This document shows, piece by piece, positions 39,338-48,545 of a stretch of DNA of 64,000 nt. Within the stretch, counting starts at the first letter, position 1. Every line of letters begins with the position of its first letter. The notes under the pieces were generated by a model. The model made no database searches and was not told the origin of the DNA. It saw only the letters and a program-made list of their open reading frames with translations. Location: assembly GCF_011516655.1 (NCBI RefSeq), contig NZ_WOSV01000002.1:310001-374000 (forward strand). The letters are read 5' to 3'. The stretch comes from Acetobacter thailandicus (GTDB lineage: Bacteria > Pseudomonadota > Alphaproteobacteria > Acetobacterales > Acetobacteraceae). The position numbers and the translations under genes are program-made.

Positions 39338-39931
39338 ATGAAACACAGAAAAAGACACGAAGGCGGTCGTCACCGCCACCACATGTTCTCCCCTGAAGGC
39401 GCAGAGCGCGGACACGGGCGTCACCATCGCCATCATCATGGCCGCGGCCATGGCAGCAGCCACCGCGAAGGGCGCGCCAGACTATTTGATTATGGCGAGA
39501 TCCGCCTCCTCACTCTCAGCCTGATCGCTGAAAAACCAACCTATGGATATGAACTGATTAAAACGATTGAAGAGGCCTCAGGCGGCAGCTACACGCCCAG
39601 CCCGGGTGTTATCTACCCAACACTTACCTGGCTTGAAGAAGCCGGCTACATTCACCCCACAACCGATGAAGGGCGTAAAAATTACGGCATCACCCCTGAA
39701 GGGGCCGCTTTTCTGACAGCAAACCAGGCAGCTCTGGAGGAAATTCGTTCACGCAGCGGGTCAGATGAACATGGCAGACGCCGCGACCTCTCAACCCCAC
39801 TGATGCGGGCCATGAAAAACCTTAAAACAGCTCTGCGCCTTCGCCTGCGTGATGGTGGCCTGGATATTGAAGCTGAGCAGAAAATTATCGCTTTACTGGA
39901 TGAGGCTGCCCAGACTATCAGCCAGGCCTGA
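39338..39931 (+). CDS. PadR-family regulator, YqjI-like with His-rich N-terminus
   Basis: A 197-residue transcription factor. The first 50 residues are rich in His, Arg and Gly (HEGGRHRHHMFSPEG, HGRHHRHHHGRGHGSSHR), then comes the PadR winged helix (LLTLSLIAEKPTYGYELIK, TPSPGVIYPTLTWLEEAGYI) and a C-terminal helical dimerisation part. This is the layout of E. coli YqjI, a nickel-responsive repressor, so metal sensing by the His-rich arm is likely. ATG 39338 is chosen because the upstream frame runs through the promoter. A YqjH-type ferric reductase is not seen nearby. Confidence 0.82.
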   Translation: MKHRKRHEGGRHRHHMFSPEGAERGHGRHHRHHHGRGHGSSHREGRARLFDYGEIRLLTLSLIAEKPTYGYELIKTIEEASGGSYTPSPGVIYPTLTWLEEAGYIHPTTDEGRKNYGITPEGAAFLTANQAALEEIRSRSGSDEHGRRRDLSTPLMRAMKNLKTALRLRLRDGGLDIEAEQKIIALLDEAAQTISQA

Positions 39932-40075
39932 CCTCTGCTCTACCATAAGCATATGCTTATACCTGCTGGTATGGACGTTACACTATTTTCTTCCTAGCAT
40001 GGCACTGATTAACGACATTCTGTTCGTAAAACCCACTGCCGACGGGTCGTGTCACCCATGTTAAGGACCAGAGAA

Positions 40076-41530
40076 ATGTCAGACCAACTTCTTAACGTCC
40101 AGCTTCTGATATCTGGCAAATGGCAGGATGCTGCCGATGGCCGGACCTTCCCTGTTCAGGACCCCGCAACAGGCGAAGTCATTGGCAAAGCGGCTTATGC
40201 TTCAAAGTCTGAGCTGGCTCTGGTCGCTGAGGGCGCGCAAAAAGGCTTTGCTGCATGGCGTGCTCTTTCCGCCTGGGACCGTTTTGTTATTATGCGTCGC
40301 GCTGCAGAATTACTGCGTGAGAGAGCAGAATCAATAGGCCGCATTCTCAGCCGTGAGCAGGGCAAACCGCTCGCCCAGGCTGTTATAGAAATACAGGCCG
40401 CAGCAAATGTTATCGAATATTTCGGTGAAGAAGGCCGCCGCCTTAATGACACGCTGGTACCAGCCCGCGAGGCTGACATTGAGCAGCGCGTGCTGCACCG
40501 CCCCGTTGGCGTTGTCGCTGCCTTCACACCATGGAACTTCCCGGTTAATCAGATTGCCCGTAAACTTGGCGCCGCACTGGGAGCCGGGTGCTCAGTTATT
40601 GTCAAAGCCCCTGAAGATACTCCGGCTTCTCCGGCTGAACTCCTGCGCACATTCCTCGATGCAGGTATTCCGGCAGGCGTTGTTTCCCTCGTTTATGGTA
40701 ACCCTGCAGAAATTTCAGAATATCTGATTGCGCATCCGGTTGTCAGAAAAATCTCCTTCACCGGGTCAACACCGGTTGGCAAACATCTGGCAGCCCTTGC
40801 CGGAGCACAGATGAAGCCCGTAACAATGGAGCTGGGAGGACATGCTCCCGTTATCATCTGCGCCGATGCTGACCTGGATGCCGCGGCTGAACGCCTGTGC
40901 GCTGCCAAATTCCGCAATGCCGGGCAGGTATGTATTTCTCCGACACGCTTTATGGTCGACCGCACTGTCGTTAAAGCCTTCACTGAAAAACTTAAGGCTC
41001 GCATGAGCGCACTTAAAACAGGGCGCGGCCTTGATGCTGGTGTAACCCTGGGCCCGCTGGTTAACGAGCGTCGTCTTAACGCCATTAAAGAACTTGTTGA
41101 AGATGCTCGTCAGCACGGTGCGACGATCTGGCAGCCTGATGTTTCACTGCCTTCATCTGGTTATTTTCACCCTCCGGTCCTGGTCATTAACCCGGAAGAA
41201 ACTGCGCGCATCCTGCACGAGGAACCTTTTGGGCCCGTTATTATTCTCACAGAATTTACCACACTGGCAGAGGCTGTTGCTGAAGCAAACCGCCTGCCCT
41301 ATGGCCTTGCAGCCTACGCATATACACGTGATGAACGCACGCAGCGTTTGCTGGGAGAAAAAATAGAAGCCGGGATGATCTCCATTAACTACTCCGGCCT
41401 TGGACTGCCTGAAGTGCCATTTGGTGGCATTAAAGACTCAGGCTATGGCACTGAGGGAGGCCCGGAGGCACTGCGGGCGCATACTTACCTTAAGCTCGTG
41501 ACAAGCAAACAGGCTCCTGCTGATTTTTAA
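40076..41530 (+). CDS. NAD(P)-dependent aldehyde dehydrogenase (succinate-semialdehyde type)
   Basis: Cytoplasmic aldehyde dehydrogenase of 484 residues. It shows FTPWNFPVNQIARKLGAAL, the cofactor motif FTGSTPVGKHL, the base Glu in MELGGHAP and the nucleophile Cys in NAGQVCISPTRF, and EEPFGPVI near the C-terminus. The closest class by eye is GabD/AldA-like semialdehyde dehydrogenases. AAGGA lies 8-9 nt before ATG 40076. It is followed by two stem-loops and the convergent cobS gene. Confidence 0.88.
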   Translation: MSDQLLNVQLLISGKWQDAADGRTFPVQDPATGEVIGKAAYASKSELALVAEGAQKGFAAWRALSAWDRFVIMRRAAELLRERAESIGRILSREQGKPLAQAVIEIQAAANVIEYFGEEGRRLNDTLVPAREADIEQRVLHRPVGVVAAFTPWNFPVNQIARKLGAALGAGCSVIVKAPEDTPASPAELLRTFLDAGIPAGVVSLVYGNPAEISEYLIAHPVVRKISFTGSTPVGKHLAALAGAQMKPVTMELGGHAPVIICADADLDAAAERLCAAKFRNAGQVCISPTRFMVDRTVVKAFTEKLKARMSALKTGRGLDAGVTLGPLVNERRLNAIKELVEDARQHGATIWQPDVSLPSSGYFHPPVLVINPEETARILHEEPFGPVIILTEFTTLAEAVAEANRLPYGLAAYAYTRDERTQRLLGEKIEAGMISINYSGLGLPEVPFGGIKDSGYGTEGGPEALRAHTYLKLVTSKQAPADF

Positions 41531-41541
41531 GCCAGCCGAAC

Positions 41542-41615
41542 CAGGCCCCTGTTAAACTCAGGGCCTGACGTCATGTTCGCCGTTCACAGGTTTACCGATA
41601 AAGTAACCTGTGAAC
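41542..41615. other. Two stem-loops between convergent genes
   Basis: First, CAGGCCC/GGGCCTG (41542-41548/41561-41567). Second, an 11-12-bp repeat GTTCACAGGTT/AACCTGTGAAC (41582-41592/41605-41615). Neither has a T-tail. Their position after the aldehyde dehydrogenase and before the end of cobS suggests a bidirectional transcript-end region. Confidence 0.45.
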
Positions 41616-41671
41616 AGAGCGTGGTTGCTGACCTGAACTGCCATATAACAGCATCAAAAGCACTGCCTGCA

Positions 41672-42475
41672 TTATTTCGATGCACTTAAAGCTGCCAGCA
41701 CAAGGCATTCGGTTATCGTCGCTGTCGCCCCCAGCACGTCACCTGTATAACCACCAAAATTTTTATATGCCGTCATGGCCATAATCCCGAGGGAGAAAAA
41801 TGGCATCAGCAGTGGTAATATCAGAGCAAAAAAAACAGGGGAATAAGCCGCATTCCACCAGTAAACCCAGCAAGCAATACTCATGACACTAAAGGCCTGA
41901 GCAAACAGAAAAGGAATAAGCGGCACAGGAGAAAGCAGGCGGGCAAGGCCATTATTACGGGCAGGAGAAAGCACTACAGGCACCCAGATCAGGGTTGCAC
42001 GGGCGAGTAGCCCTGAACACATTAAAGCCGGAATAAGAGCCGTTGCCGGTAAAACTGAGAGCGCGCCGACTTTTGTCAGCACACTCAGACACAAAGCAAG
42101 CACGCCATAACTGCCAATGTGGCTGTCACGCATAATATCAAGCTTGCGCTCACGTGTACGGGCACCGTAACTATCAGCCATATCGGCCAGCCCGTCATCA
42201 TGAAAGCCACCTGTCAGGGCCACCTGTGCGGCAAGCGTCAAAGTAACTGCTGGCCAGGGTGCAATATGCATAATGGCTTCAAGAAACCACCCCACGATCC
42301 CGCCGGCAAGCCCTGTGAAGGCTCCGACAAAAGGCCAGAGCCAGAGTGAGCGTGCCAGTGGCCAGGGGCGTTTATCAGCCCGCTGTGCTCTGGTAAGCAG
42401 CCAGAACACAGGCAGCCTTGTAAAAAGACTTAACGCGCAGGCCAGATCCTGACGAAACTGATTCAAAACATTCAT
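41672..42475 (-). CDS. cobS: Adenosylcobinamide-GDP ribazoletransferase (cobalamin synthase)
   Basis: Inner-membrane enzyme that joins alpha-ribazole to adenosylcobinamide-GDP. The 267 residues are strongly hydrophobic with the family signature GGFHDDGLADMADS (Mg2+-binding acidic motif) and a further LSLFTRLPV at the N-terminus. It overlaps cobT by 4 nt (ATGA), so the two are translationally coupled; CobT supplies its alpha-ribazole phosphate. Confidence 0.93.
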   Translation of the reverse strand: MNVLNQFRQDLACALSLFTRLPVFWLLTRAQRADKRPWPLARSLWLWPFVGAFTGLAGGIVGWFLEAIMHIAPWPAVTLTLAAQVALTGGFHDDGLADMADSYGARTRERKLDIMRDSHIGSYGVLALCLSVLTKVGALSVLPATALIPALMCSGLLARATLIWVPVVLSPARNNGLARLLSPVPLIPFLFAQAFSVMSIACWVYWWNAAYSPVFFALILPLLMPFFSLGIMAMTAYKNFGGYTGDVLGATATITECLVLAALSASK

Positions 42476-43515
42476 CGCCGCTTTGTCACAGAGGCTTCTG
42501 AGAAAGTTGCCATTTTTGTGTGACAGGCAACAGCGGCTCTCAGAACAGGAATAGCAAGGGCTGCGCCTGACCCTTCACCCAGACGCATATCAAGCGACAG
42601 CAAAGGTGTAAGCCCGACAGCCTCTGCAAGGCGCGCATGCCCGGCTTCGGCTGAACAATGGGCCAGCCATGTATGGGCCAGCCCCTGGGGATTAAGCTTA
42701 AACAGCGGGGCAACCGCTGCAGTGCAAACATAACCGTCAAGCAGAACAGGCACTGAGAGATGGCGGGCAGCCAGTGTTGCTCCCATAATAGCTGCCAGCT
42801 CATACCCCCCTGCCCGGCGTGCCAGCTCAAGCGGAGAGTTACTTTCTGCCGCGTGCAAGGCACGGGCGGTATCAACAACAGCAGCTTTGCGTTTAACACC
42901 GTCATCATCAAGGCCGGTGCCGCGGCCGCTCCATAAAAGACTGTCACCCCCAAATAACAGAGCCGCCAGGGCAGCGGCGGCTGTCGTATTCCCGATACCC
43001 ATTTCACCAAGGCACACAAGGCTGCTATCGTGAGGCACGCTGTTGTAACCGATATTGACCGCGTGCAAAAACGCCTGTTCTGTCATAGCAGGAGCCAGGG
43101 TGAAATCAGCAGTCGGTGTCAGTTCTGCGACAGGAATAACCGAAAGAGCAGCCTGGGAAACCTGCGCAATCTGATTAATCGCAGCACCGCCATGCCTGAA
43201 GTTTTGAACCATTTGCGTTGTGACTTCAGCAGACCATGGGGAAACATTTTGAGCGACCACACCATGGTTACCGGCAAAAATCAGAATATTCACTTTACTG
43301 AGCTGTGGAAGAGACTTTTTTTGCCAGGTTCCAAGCCATGATGTCAGCTTTTCAAGCTGCCCCAGGCTGCCTGCTGGCTTGGTAAGAGTACCTTCACGAC
43401 GGGCTATAGCCTCCTGCGCTGACAGGTCGGGTCCGGGCAGCGTAAGGCAGACATCATGCAGGTCTGTCAGGCTGGAGAAAGGCTGAGAAAGAAGCGGCTG
43501 TGAGAAAGAGGACAT
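42472..43515 (-). CDS. cobT: Nicotinate-nucleotide:dimethylbenzimidazole phosphoribosyltransferase
   Basis: Activates the lower-ligand base by making alpha-ribazole phosphate. The 347 residues contain FAGNHGVVAQNVSPWSAEVT, the GLY-rich EMGIGNTTAAAAL and the C-terminal DMRLGEGSGAALA with the catalytic Glu region. The ATG at 43515 (MSSFSQPLL) gives the usual length; the frame runs to 43572 without a better site. No clear ribosome site. It lies about 200 bp after the cobC-like gene on the same strand and no cobalamin riboswitch signature is seen in that gap. Confidence 0.93.
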   Translation of the reverse strand: MSSFSQPLLSQPFSSLTDLHDVCLTLPGPDLSAQEAIARREGTLTKPAGSLGQLEKLTSWLGTWQKKSLPQLSKVNILIFAGNHGVVAQNVSPWSAEVTTQMVQNFRHGGAAINQIAQVSQAALSVIPVAELTPTADFTLAPAMTEQAFLHAVNIGYNSVPHDSSLVCLGEMGIGNTTAAAALAALLFGGDSLLWSGRGTGLDDDGVKRKAAVVDTARALHAAESNSPLELARRAGGYELAAIMGATLAARHLSVPVLLDGYVCTAAVAPLFKLNPQGLAHTWLAHCSAEAGHARLAEAVGLTPLLSLDMRLGEGSGAALAIPVLRAAVACHTKMATFSEASVTKRR

Positions 43516-43713
43516 ATTATCGTGTTTCAGGCATTCAGCTATGTGTAACGTATCAGGGGCACAATACAGCAAACCCGCCTGTGGGCATAATGGGCCTTAC
43601 ATATTCTGCAGAACTCTGTTCTCAGCCGACACATCTATCGTATTCAGGCCATTACCCGGCGATCATGATTACACAAGCCCAAACATTTCAGTAAAACAAA
43701 GACGTTTGGACAA

Positions 43714-44880
43714 TCAGAAAGTGCTGTGATCTGACTGCTCCCACGCCTTCAGTGCATCTGACAAACGCAGCCATGCCGGCTCAGATGCTGGCAGGCCAAT
43801 GCGCAGACGATCACAAAAACCTGAGAAAATACGTGTCACGATACCAGACTGACACAGATGCTCCCAAAGCCTTAACGCATAAGGTGTTATCACCAGCGTA
43901 AAAAGTGCACACTCTCCGACACAGACCAGACCTGCACTGGTCAGCAAAGCAACCAGACGGGCATGATCCTGACGCACGCGTGCAGCAGCATCATGCTTCC
44001 ATGCCTCATCAGCCAGAGCGACTTTACCAATATGAAGCGCGACAGAACCCACCGGCCAGCTTCCCTGCACGTGGCGTACCTGTGCTGCGACCTCCTCTGA
44101 TGCCAGTAAAAACCCAAGCCTGACACCAGGTAAACCATAAGTTTTGCCAAATGAACGCAGCACCAGAACAGAAGAAGAAGAAGAAGAAGAAGAAGAAGAA
44201 GAAGAAGAAGAAGATGGCAACAGTGCAGCTGCACTCTCTTTTTCAAAATCAGCGAAAGCTTCATCAACTATAAGAAAACTATTATTTTTCTCACAATGCT
44301 CAGCCAGAGTGCGTAACCAGCTTAAAGAAACAATCCGCCCATCAGGATTATTGGGATTGCAGACCACACATACCGTGCCCGGTTGTAAGGCTGCCTGCAA
44401 ACAGGCATCAGGCTCCTGCACGCACTGCACAGTGACACGCCCCTGCTGACGCCAGGCCTGCTCATGCCCTGAATAAGTCGGGCCTGAAATACACACATGC
44501 CGGACAGGAAGTACATAAGGCAGTAATGCAATAAGGCTCTGACTCCCGGCACCTGCCACAACCATAGACGCCGAAGGCACACCATAAGCCCACGCAGCAC
44601 TCTGACACAAAGCCTCTTCTTCATCCTGCTCAGGCAGGCGGGTCAGCTGTGCCACATCAGGAAATGTGCAGGGGTAGGCATACGGGCTGATACCTGTTGA
44701 AAGGTCATAATACGGCTCAGGCGCATGAGGAAAATTCTGCATCACAGCACGAGCCTGCCCGCCATGGGCAGGTAAGCGGATACCCCCGGCAGATATAGCC
44801 CCGGCTCTGCATTGCGTGATAGAGGGTGTCGTCTCTGCCCCGGGGCGTTCTGCCTCAAACTGTGAGCCTGCTCCACGCAT
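43714..44880 (-). CDS. cobC: CobC/CobD-like threonine-phosphate decarboxylase with poly-Ser insert
   Basis: PLP fold-type I enzyme that makes aminopropanol phosphate for the cobalamin loop. The 388 residues show HGGQARAVMQNF, DLSTGISPYAYP, CNPNNPDGR, VDEAFADFE and the Schiff-base lysine (about residue 246) in RSFGKTYGLPGVRLG. Uniquely, residues 223-237 are 15 consecutive serines, all TCT, directly before the strand leading to the lysine. The start codon shares CATG with the divergent cbiB start; an alternative start is 44904. The symbol follows the Pseudomonas nomenclature. Confidence 0.88.
   Translation of the reverse strand: MRGAGSQFEAERPGAETTPSITQCRAGAISAGGIRLPAHGGQARAVMQNFPHAPEPYYDLSTGISPYAYPCTFPDVAQLTRLPEQDEEEALCQSAAWAYGVPSASMVVAGAGSQSLIALLPYVLPVRHVCISGPTYSGHEQAWRQQGRVTVQCVQEPDACLQAALQPGTVCVVCNPNNPDGRIVSLSWLRTLAEHCEKNNSFLIVDEAFADFEKESAAALLPSSSSSSSSSSSSSSSVLVLRSFGKTYGLPGVRLGFLLASEEVAAQVRHVQGSWPVGSVALHIGKVALADEAWKHDAAARVRQDHARLVALLTSAGLVCVGECALFTLVITPYALRLWEHLCQSGIVTRIFSGFCDRLRIGLPASEPAWLRLSDALKAWEQSDHSTF
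44170..44214. repeat. Trinucleotide microsatellite (AGA/TCT)15
   Basis: Fifteen uninterrupted AGA units on the plus strand, read as TCT serine codons in the cobC-like gene. Perfect homogeneity points to slippage; length changes keep the frame and would only vary the serine run. Confidence 0.97.
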
Positions 44881-45868
44881 GTTGCTTTTTCCTCTTACTG
44901 TCACGCTGCCCGTTGCTGCTCTGGCGGCTGTTACCGAAAGTCTGGCTGGCTACCCCGCCCCCCTGTTTCGCGCCATAGGTCACCCTGTGGTGTGGGCTGG
45001 TGCCCTGATAAACAAGCTTGACCAGACCTTCAACCACCCGGAGGAATCAGAAGCCCGGCGCAGGCTGGCAGGCTTTGTCGCTCTGTTTATTCTGCTGACT
45101 GTTACACTGGGCATAACCGGGCTGGCTCTTAAAATCGGTGATCATTTTTTATCCCCCTCCCTCATGCTCATTGCACAGGCTATCGCCACAACAACACTGG
45201 TGGCGCAGAAATCTCTGTGGACTCATGTGTATGCCGTGTTCAGGGCCCTACAAAATGACGGACTGACGGGTGGCAGGCAGGCTGTAAGCCAGATTGTCGG
45301 TCGTGATACTACAGTGCTGGATGAAGCCGGGATTGTCAGGGCTGCTCTGGAAAGTCTGGCTGAAAATTTCTCTGACGGTGTCGTTGCCCCCCTGTTCTGG
45401 GCTGCATTATTTGGCTTACCTGGTGCCGTGTTTTATAAAACTGTCAACACAGCTGACAGCATGATAGGCCACCTGACACCACGTTATGCCGCATTTGGCA
45501 TGGCCTCAGCCAGACTTGATGACCTGATTAACCTGCCAGCCTCACGCCTCGCAGCCCTTTGCATTATACTGGCTGCCCCTCACGGACAGCGCAGAGAAGC
45601 GTGGCGGGCAGTATGGCGTGATGCACGCAAACACCGCTCACCCAATGCCGGCTGGCCAGAAGCTGCTATGGCGGGTGCCCTCACCCTGCGTCTGGCCGGG
45701 CCGCGCAGCTATAATGGCAAAGAAGTGCCTGACCACTGGATGGGTAACGGCACAGCACAGGCTACAGCATCAGACCTGAAACGAGGGCTCAGCATATATC
45801 GCCGTGCCTGTGGCCTGCTGATAATCTTCTTGCTGAGTGCGGCACTTAGCGGCATGATGATGGGATGA
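44879..45868 (+). CDS. cbiB: Adenosylcobinamide-phosphate synthase
   Basis: Membrane enzyme that attaches aminopropanol (phosphate) to adenosylcobyric acid. The 329 residues are hydrophobic and show GYPAPLFRAIGHPVVWAGALI, the conserved ESLAENFSDGVVAPLFW, KTVNTADSMIGH and DDLINLPASRL. The preferred ATG (44879) gives the normal N-terminal helix; a GTG at 44816 is possible. No good ribosome site is visible before either. It overlaps bluB by 4 nt. It is divergent from the cobC-like gene, whose product provides its substrate. Confidence 0.92.
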   Translation: MLLFPLTVTLPVAALAAVTESLAGYPAPLFRAIGHPVVWAGALINKLDQTFNHPEESEARRRLAGFVALFILLTVTLGITGLALKIGDHFLSPSLMLIAQAIATTTLVAQKSLWTHVYAVFRALQNDGLTGGRQAVSQIVGRDTTVLDEAGIVRAALESLAENFSDGVVAPLFWAALFGLPGAVFYKTVNTADSMIGHLTPRYAAFGMASARLDDLINLPASRLAALCIILAAPHGQRREAWRAVWRDARKHRSPNAGWPEAAMAGALTLRLAGPRSYNGKEVPDHWMGNGTAQATASDLKRGLSIYRRACGLLIIFLLSAALSGMMMG

Positions 45869-46503
45869 GCGACCCAAATTTTTCCGCAGCATTTCGTCAG
45901 GATCTGGATAAACTTTTTGAATGGCGGCGTGATGTTCGTCATTTCAGAACAGATCCGGTGCCCGAACATATTCTGGAAGACCTGCTGCACACGGCCTGCC
46001 GTGCTCCGTCGGTCGGGCTGAGCGAGCCATGGCGCTTTGTACGCGTTGAAAGCCCGCAGCGCCGCGCTGGTATACGCAATAATTTTGCCCGCAGTAATGC
46101 TCTTGCCCTTGATGGCCGCAATGGTGACGACGCACAGCGTTATGCGTCGCTCAAACTTGCCGGGCTTGATGAAGCGCCGCACCATATTGCTGTTTTTTGC
46201 GACACAAACCCGGTACAGGGGCGTGGTCTGGGTCGTGCCACCATGCCCGAGACCACAACATGGTCTGCCGTTATGGCAATTTATACCTTCTGGCTAAGTG
46301 CCGCAGCTCAGGGGATTGGCCTGGGGTGGGTTTCTATCCTCGACCCGGATGATGCCGCCTCTGTCCTGAGTGTGGAGCCTGACTGGCAGTTTCTGGCCTA
46401 TCTCTGTGTTGGTTACCCTAAACAACATGCCAGCACCCCTGAGCTTGAACGCCAGGGATGGGAGCAGCGTAACCCGGCCCGCCGCCGGTGGATTTACCGT
46501 TAA
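45865..46503 (+). CDS. bluB: 5,6-Dimethylbenzimidazole synthase
   Basis: Oxygen-dependent fragmentation of reduced FMN to DMB, the cobalamin lower ligand. The 212 residues fit BluB of the nitroreductase fold: EWRRDVRHFRTDPVP, the RAPSVGLSEPWRFV signature, and the C-terminal LCVGYPKQHASTPELERQGWEQR. It is fused translationally to cbiB (ATGA overlap). With cobT it shows the organism can make its own lower ligand aerobically. Confidence 0.95.
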   Translation: MSDPNFSAAFRQDLDKLFEWRRDVRHFRTDPVPEHILEDLLHTACRAPSVGLSEPWRFVRVESPQRRAGIRNNFARSNALALDGRNGDDAQRYASLKLAGLDEAPHHIAVFCDTNPVQGRGLGRATMPETTTWSAVMAIYTFWLSAAAQGIGLGWVSILDPDDAASVLSVEPDWQFLAYLCVGYPKQHASTPELERQGWEQRNPARRRWIYR

Positions 46504-46538
46504 CACTCTTTTCCTCTTTTTAAAAAAGGTAAGACGTT

Positions 46539-47090
46539 ATGAGCAAAATCAGCATTGTTTACCATTCTGGCTACGGGCACACCAAAGTCGTTGCCGACCA
46601 CATTGCAAAGGGTTCAGGCGGCGCGCTGGTTATCATTGATGCCAATGGTGATATCACTGAGGCAGACTGGGAGACACTCAACAGCTCAGACGCCATTATT
46701 ATGGGTGCCCCGACTTATATGGGTAATGTTAGCTGGCAGTTTAAAAAATTCGCTGATGCAACGTCGAAAATCTGGTTTACAGGCGGCTGGAAAGATAAAA
46801 TTTTTGGCGGTTTTACAAACTCAGCCAGCCCCAGTGGTGACAAGCAGGTTTCTCTCATTTATCTGCAAACACTTGCCTCACAGCATGGTGGTATATGGGT
46901 CAGTCTGGGCCTGCCTCCCTCTAATACCAAGGCAGCAACCTCTGACGACACAAACAACCTGGGTGGCTCAGTAGGCCTGCTGGTACGTTCGCCCGCTGAT
47001 GCCAGCGTGGATGAAGTGCATAAAGGCGACCTGCTTACAGCAGAACTCTATGGCAGACGTATTGCTGACATCACATCACGCCTGAAATAA
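46539..47090 (+). CDS. Flavodoxin-fold NAD(P)H-quinone reductase-like protein
   Basis: A 183-residue flavodoxin-fold protein: FMN loop IVYHSGYGHTKVVADHI at the start, the APTYMGNVSWQFKKF loop, and the C-terminal GGSVGLLVRSP region. It belongs to the WrbA/NAD(P)H-dependent FMN reductase group. Being 35 bp after bluB on the same strand, it could reduce the FMN that BluB uses, but that is inference. A stem-loop (about 47109-47133) follows in the next gap. Confidence 0.8.
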   Translation: MSKISIVYHSGYGHTKVVADHIAKGSGGALVIIDANGDITEADWETLNSSDAIIMGAPTYMGNVSWQFKKFADATSKIWFTGGWKDKIFGGFTNSASPSGDKQVSLIYLQTLASQHGGIWVSLGLPPSNTKAATSDDTNNLGGSVGLLVRSPADASVDEVHKGDLLTAELYGRRIADITSRLK

Positions 47091-47159
47091 TTACCTCTCC
47101 TCACTGTTTTCCCGCACCGGCTTCGTGCGGGGAATACACTTACTGACGAGGACAATACG

Positions 47160-47624
47160 ATGACACGCCCTCCCCTTCCTCCCTTTACGGCTGAAACTGC
47201 CACACTCAAAGTCAGAGCCGCAGAAGATGCCTGGAACAGCCAGAACCCTCAGCGGGTTGCTCTTGCCTATACACCCGACTCAGTGTGGAGAAACCGTGAC
47301 CAGTTCATTACAGGGCGTGTCGCAATAGAGGCTTTTCTTACGCATAAATGGAATACTGAGCATGATTACCGGCTGATTAAAGAACTGTGGAGCTTTCATG
47401 ATAATCGTATAGCCGTACGTTTTGCCTATGAATGGCATGATGAAAGCGGACAATGGTTTCGCTCATACGGCAATGAAAACTGGGAGTTTGATGCAACCGG
47501 CCTTATGCAGCGCCGCTTTGCCTCTATTAATGACCTCCATATTACTAAAGCAGACCGTAAAATGCACTGGCAGGGCAACCGCCGCCCTGACGATTACCCC
47601 TCCCTCTCAGCCCTCGGCCTGTAA
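47160..47624 (+). CDS. DUF1348/SnoaL-like protein
   Basis: A 154-residue NTF2-fold protein of the DUF1348 family, with [38 protein letters not shown], and the family's [22 protein letters not shown]. Function of the family is unknown; NTF2-fold members often bind small hydrophobic ligands or act as isomerases. It lies between the flavodoxin and MOSC genes, 8 bp before the latter. Confidence 0.8.
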   Translation: MTRPPLPPFTAETATLKVRAAEDAWNSQNPQRVALAYTPDSVWRNRDQFITGRVAIEAFLTHKWNTEHDYRLIKELWSFHDNRIAVRFAYEWHDESGQWFRSYGNENWEFDATGLMQRRFASINDLHITKADRKMHWQGNRRPDDYPSLSALGL

Positions 47625-47632
47625 CGGCGAAT

Positions 47633-48457
47633 ATGACGCTTCAGGTCACAACTCTGAGTATTTATCCGGTTAAGGCCTTACGCGGTCTCGACTGCTCCTC
47701 CGTCTCCATACGCTTCTGGGGAGCAGAGGGGGACCGCCGCTGGGTTATTACTCAACCCGACGGCACTTTTATAACGCAGCGCACAGTGCCTGCTCTGGCA
47801 CGTGTGCAGGCACACCCGACGGCAACAGGACTGGTGCTGACATATGAAGGCTCTGCACCCTGCACTGTTACCTGCCCTGCATCTGACACACCCGTCAAAA
47901 CAGTACGTGTATGGAAAGACCTTATTAACGCACGGGACGCAGGTGACCTGGCGGCTGACTGGCTCACCCGGCATACACAGACAGCCTGCCGCCTGATGTA
48001 TATGCACAACCCCGATCAGGCGCGCATACGCACCATTGAACAAAACCCGGTGCCAGTCTCATTTGCCGATGGCTACCCGCTGCTGATTGCAACCGAAGCA
48101 TCGCTCGATGATCTTAACGCCCGCCTGAAGCAGCCTGTGCCTATGACCCGCTTCAGGCCCAATATCGTCATTGCAGGAGCCGAACCATGGGCTGAAGATT
48201 GCTGGCGCAGGCTGCGTATTGGCACAGCCATTTTGCGCATCAGCAAGCCCTGTGCACGCTGTATCGTCACCACAACCGACCAGGAACATGGCGATATACC
48301 AGACAAAAAAGAGCCACTTCGCACACTCGCAAAATTTCATCGTACGGCTGAGGGCATCATGTTTGCTCAAAATGCCATTGTCGAGCAGGAAGGCCACATG
48401 ACCGTCGGTGATATTGCTGATGTACTCGAAGAAGGCCCCTCTAACCTGTTACCCTGA
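47633..48457 (+). CDS. MOSC-domain protein (YcbX type)
   Basis: A 274-residue protein with an N-terminal MOSC_N beta barrel ([32 protein letters not shown]) and a MOSC domain: [23 protein letters not shown] and the molybdenum-cofactor cysteine region [13 protein letters not shown]. The family binds the molybdenum cofactor and reduces N-hydroxylated compounds; YcbX detoxifies base analogues such as 6-hydroxylaminopurine. No iron-sulfur domain is seen at the end, so an outside reductase would be needed; the flavodoxin two genes upstream is one candidate. Confidence 0.88.
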   Translation: MTLQVTTLSIYPVKALRGLDCSSVSIRFWGAEGDRRWVITQPDGTFITQRTVPALARVQAHPTATGLVLTYEGSAPCTVTCPASDTPVKTVRVWKDLINARDAGDLAADWLTRHTQTACRLMYMHNPDQARIRTIEQNPVPVSFADGYPLLIATEASLDDLNARLKQPVPMTRFRPNIVIAGAEPWAEDCWRRLRIGTAILRISKPCARCIVTTTDQEHGDIPDKKEPLRTLAKFHRTAEGIMFAQNAIVEQEGHMTVGDIADVLEEGPSNLLP

Positions 48458-48484
48458 AGATACTGGTCTTTTCCTCTTAAGGGT

Positions 48485-48504
48485 TGTTATGTTATAACAT
48501 AACA
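48485..48504. promoter_or_regulatory. Zur-type operator
   Basis: Perfect 20-bp palindrome with arms TGTTATGTTA/TAACATAACA, matching the TGTTATA-TATAACA-type boxes bound by the zinc repressor Zur. It lies about 40 bp before the CobW/ZigA-like GTPase gene, a usual Zur target. Confidence 0.8.
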
Positions 48505-48545
48505 TATAGAGTGAGCAGACCAAAATCCGATGGACCGTGTCTGCT

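Noticed and set aside
43516..43713. Cobalamin riboswitch before cobT
   Set aside because: No Cbl-box-like sequence or plausible structure could be found by eye on the minus strand; the same holds for the gaps before cobU and cbiB.
44170..44214. Contingency locus for on/off phase variation
   Set aside because: The unit is three bases, so slippage changes serine number but not the frame.
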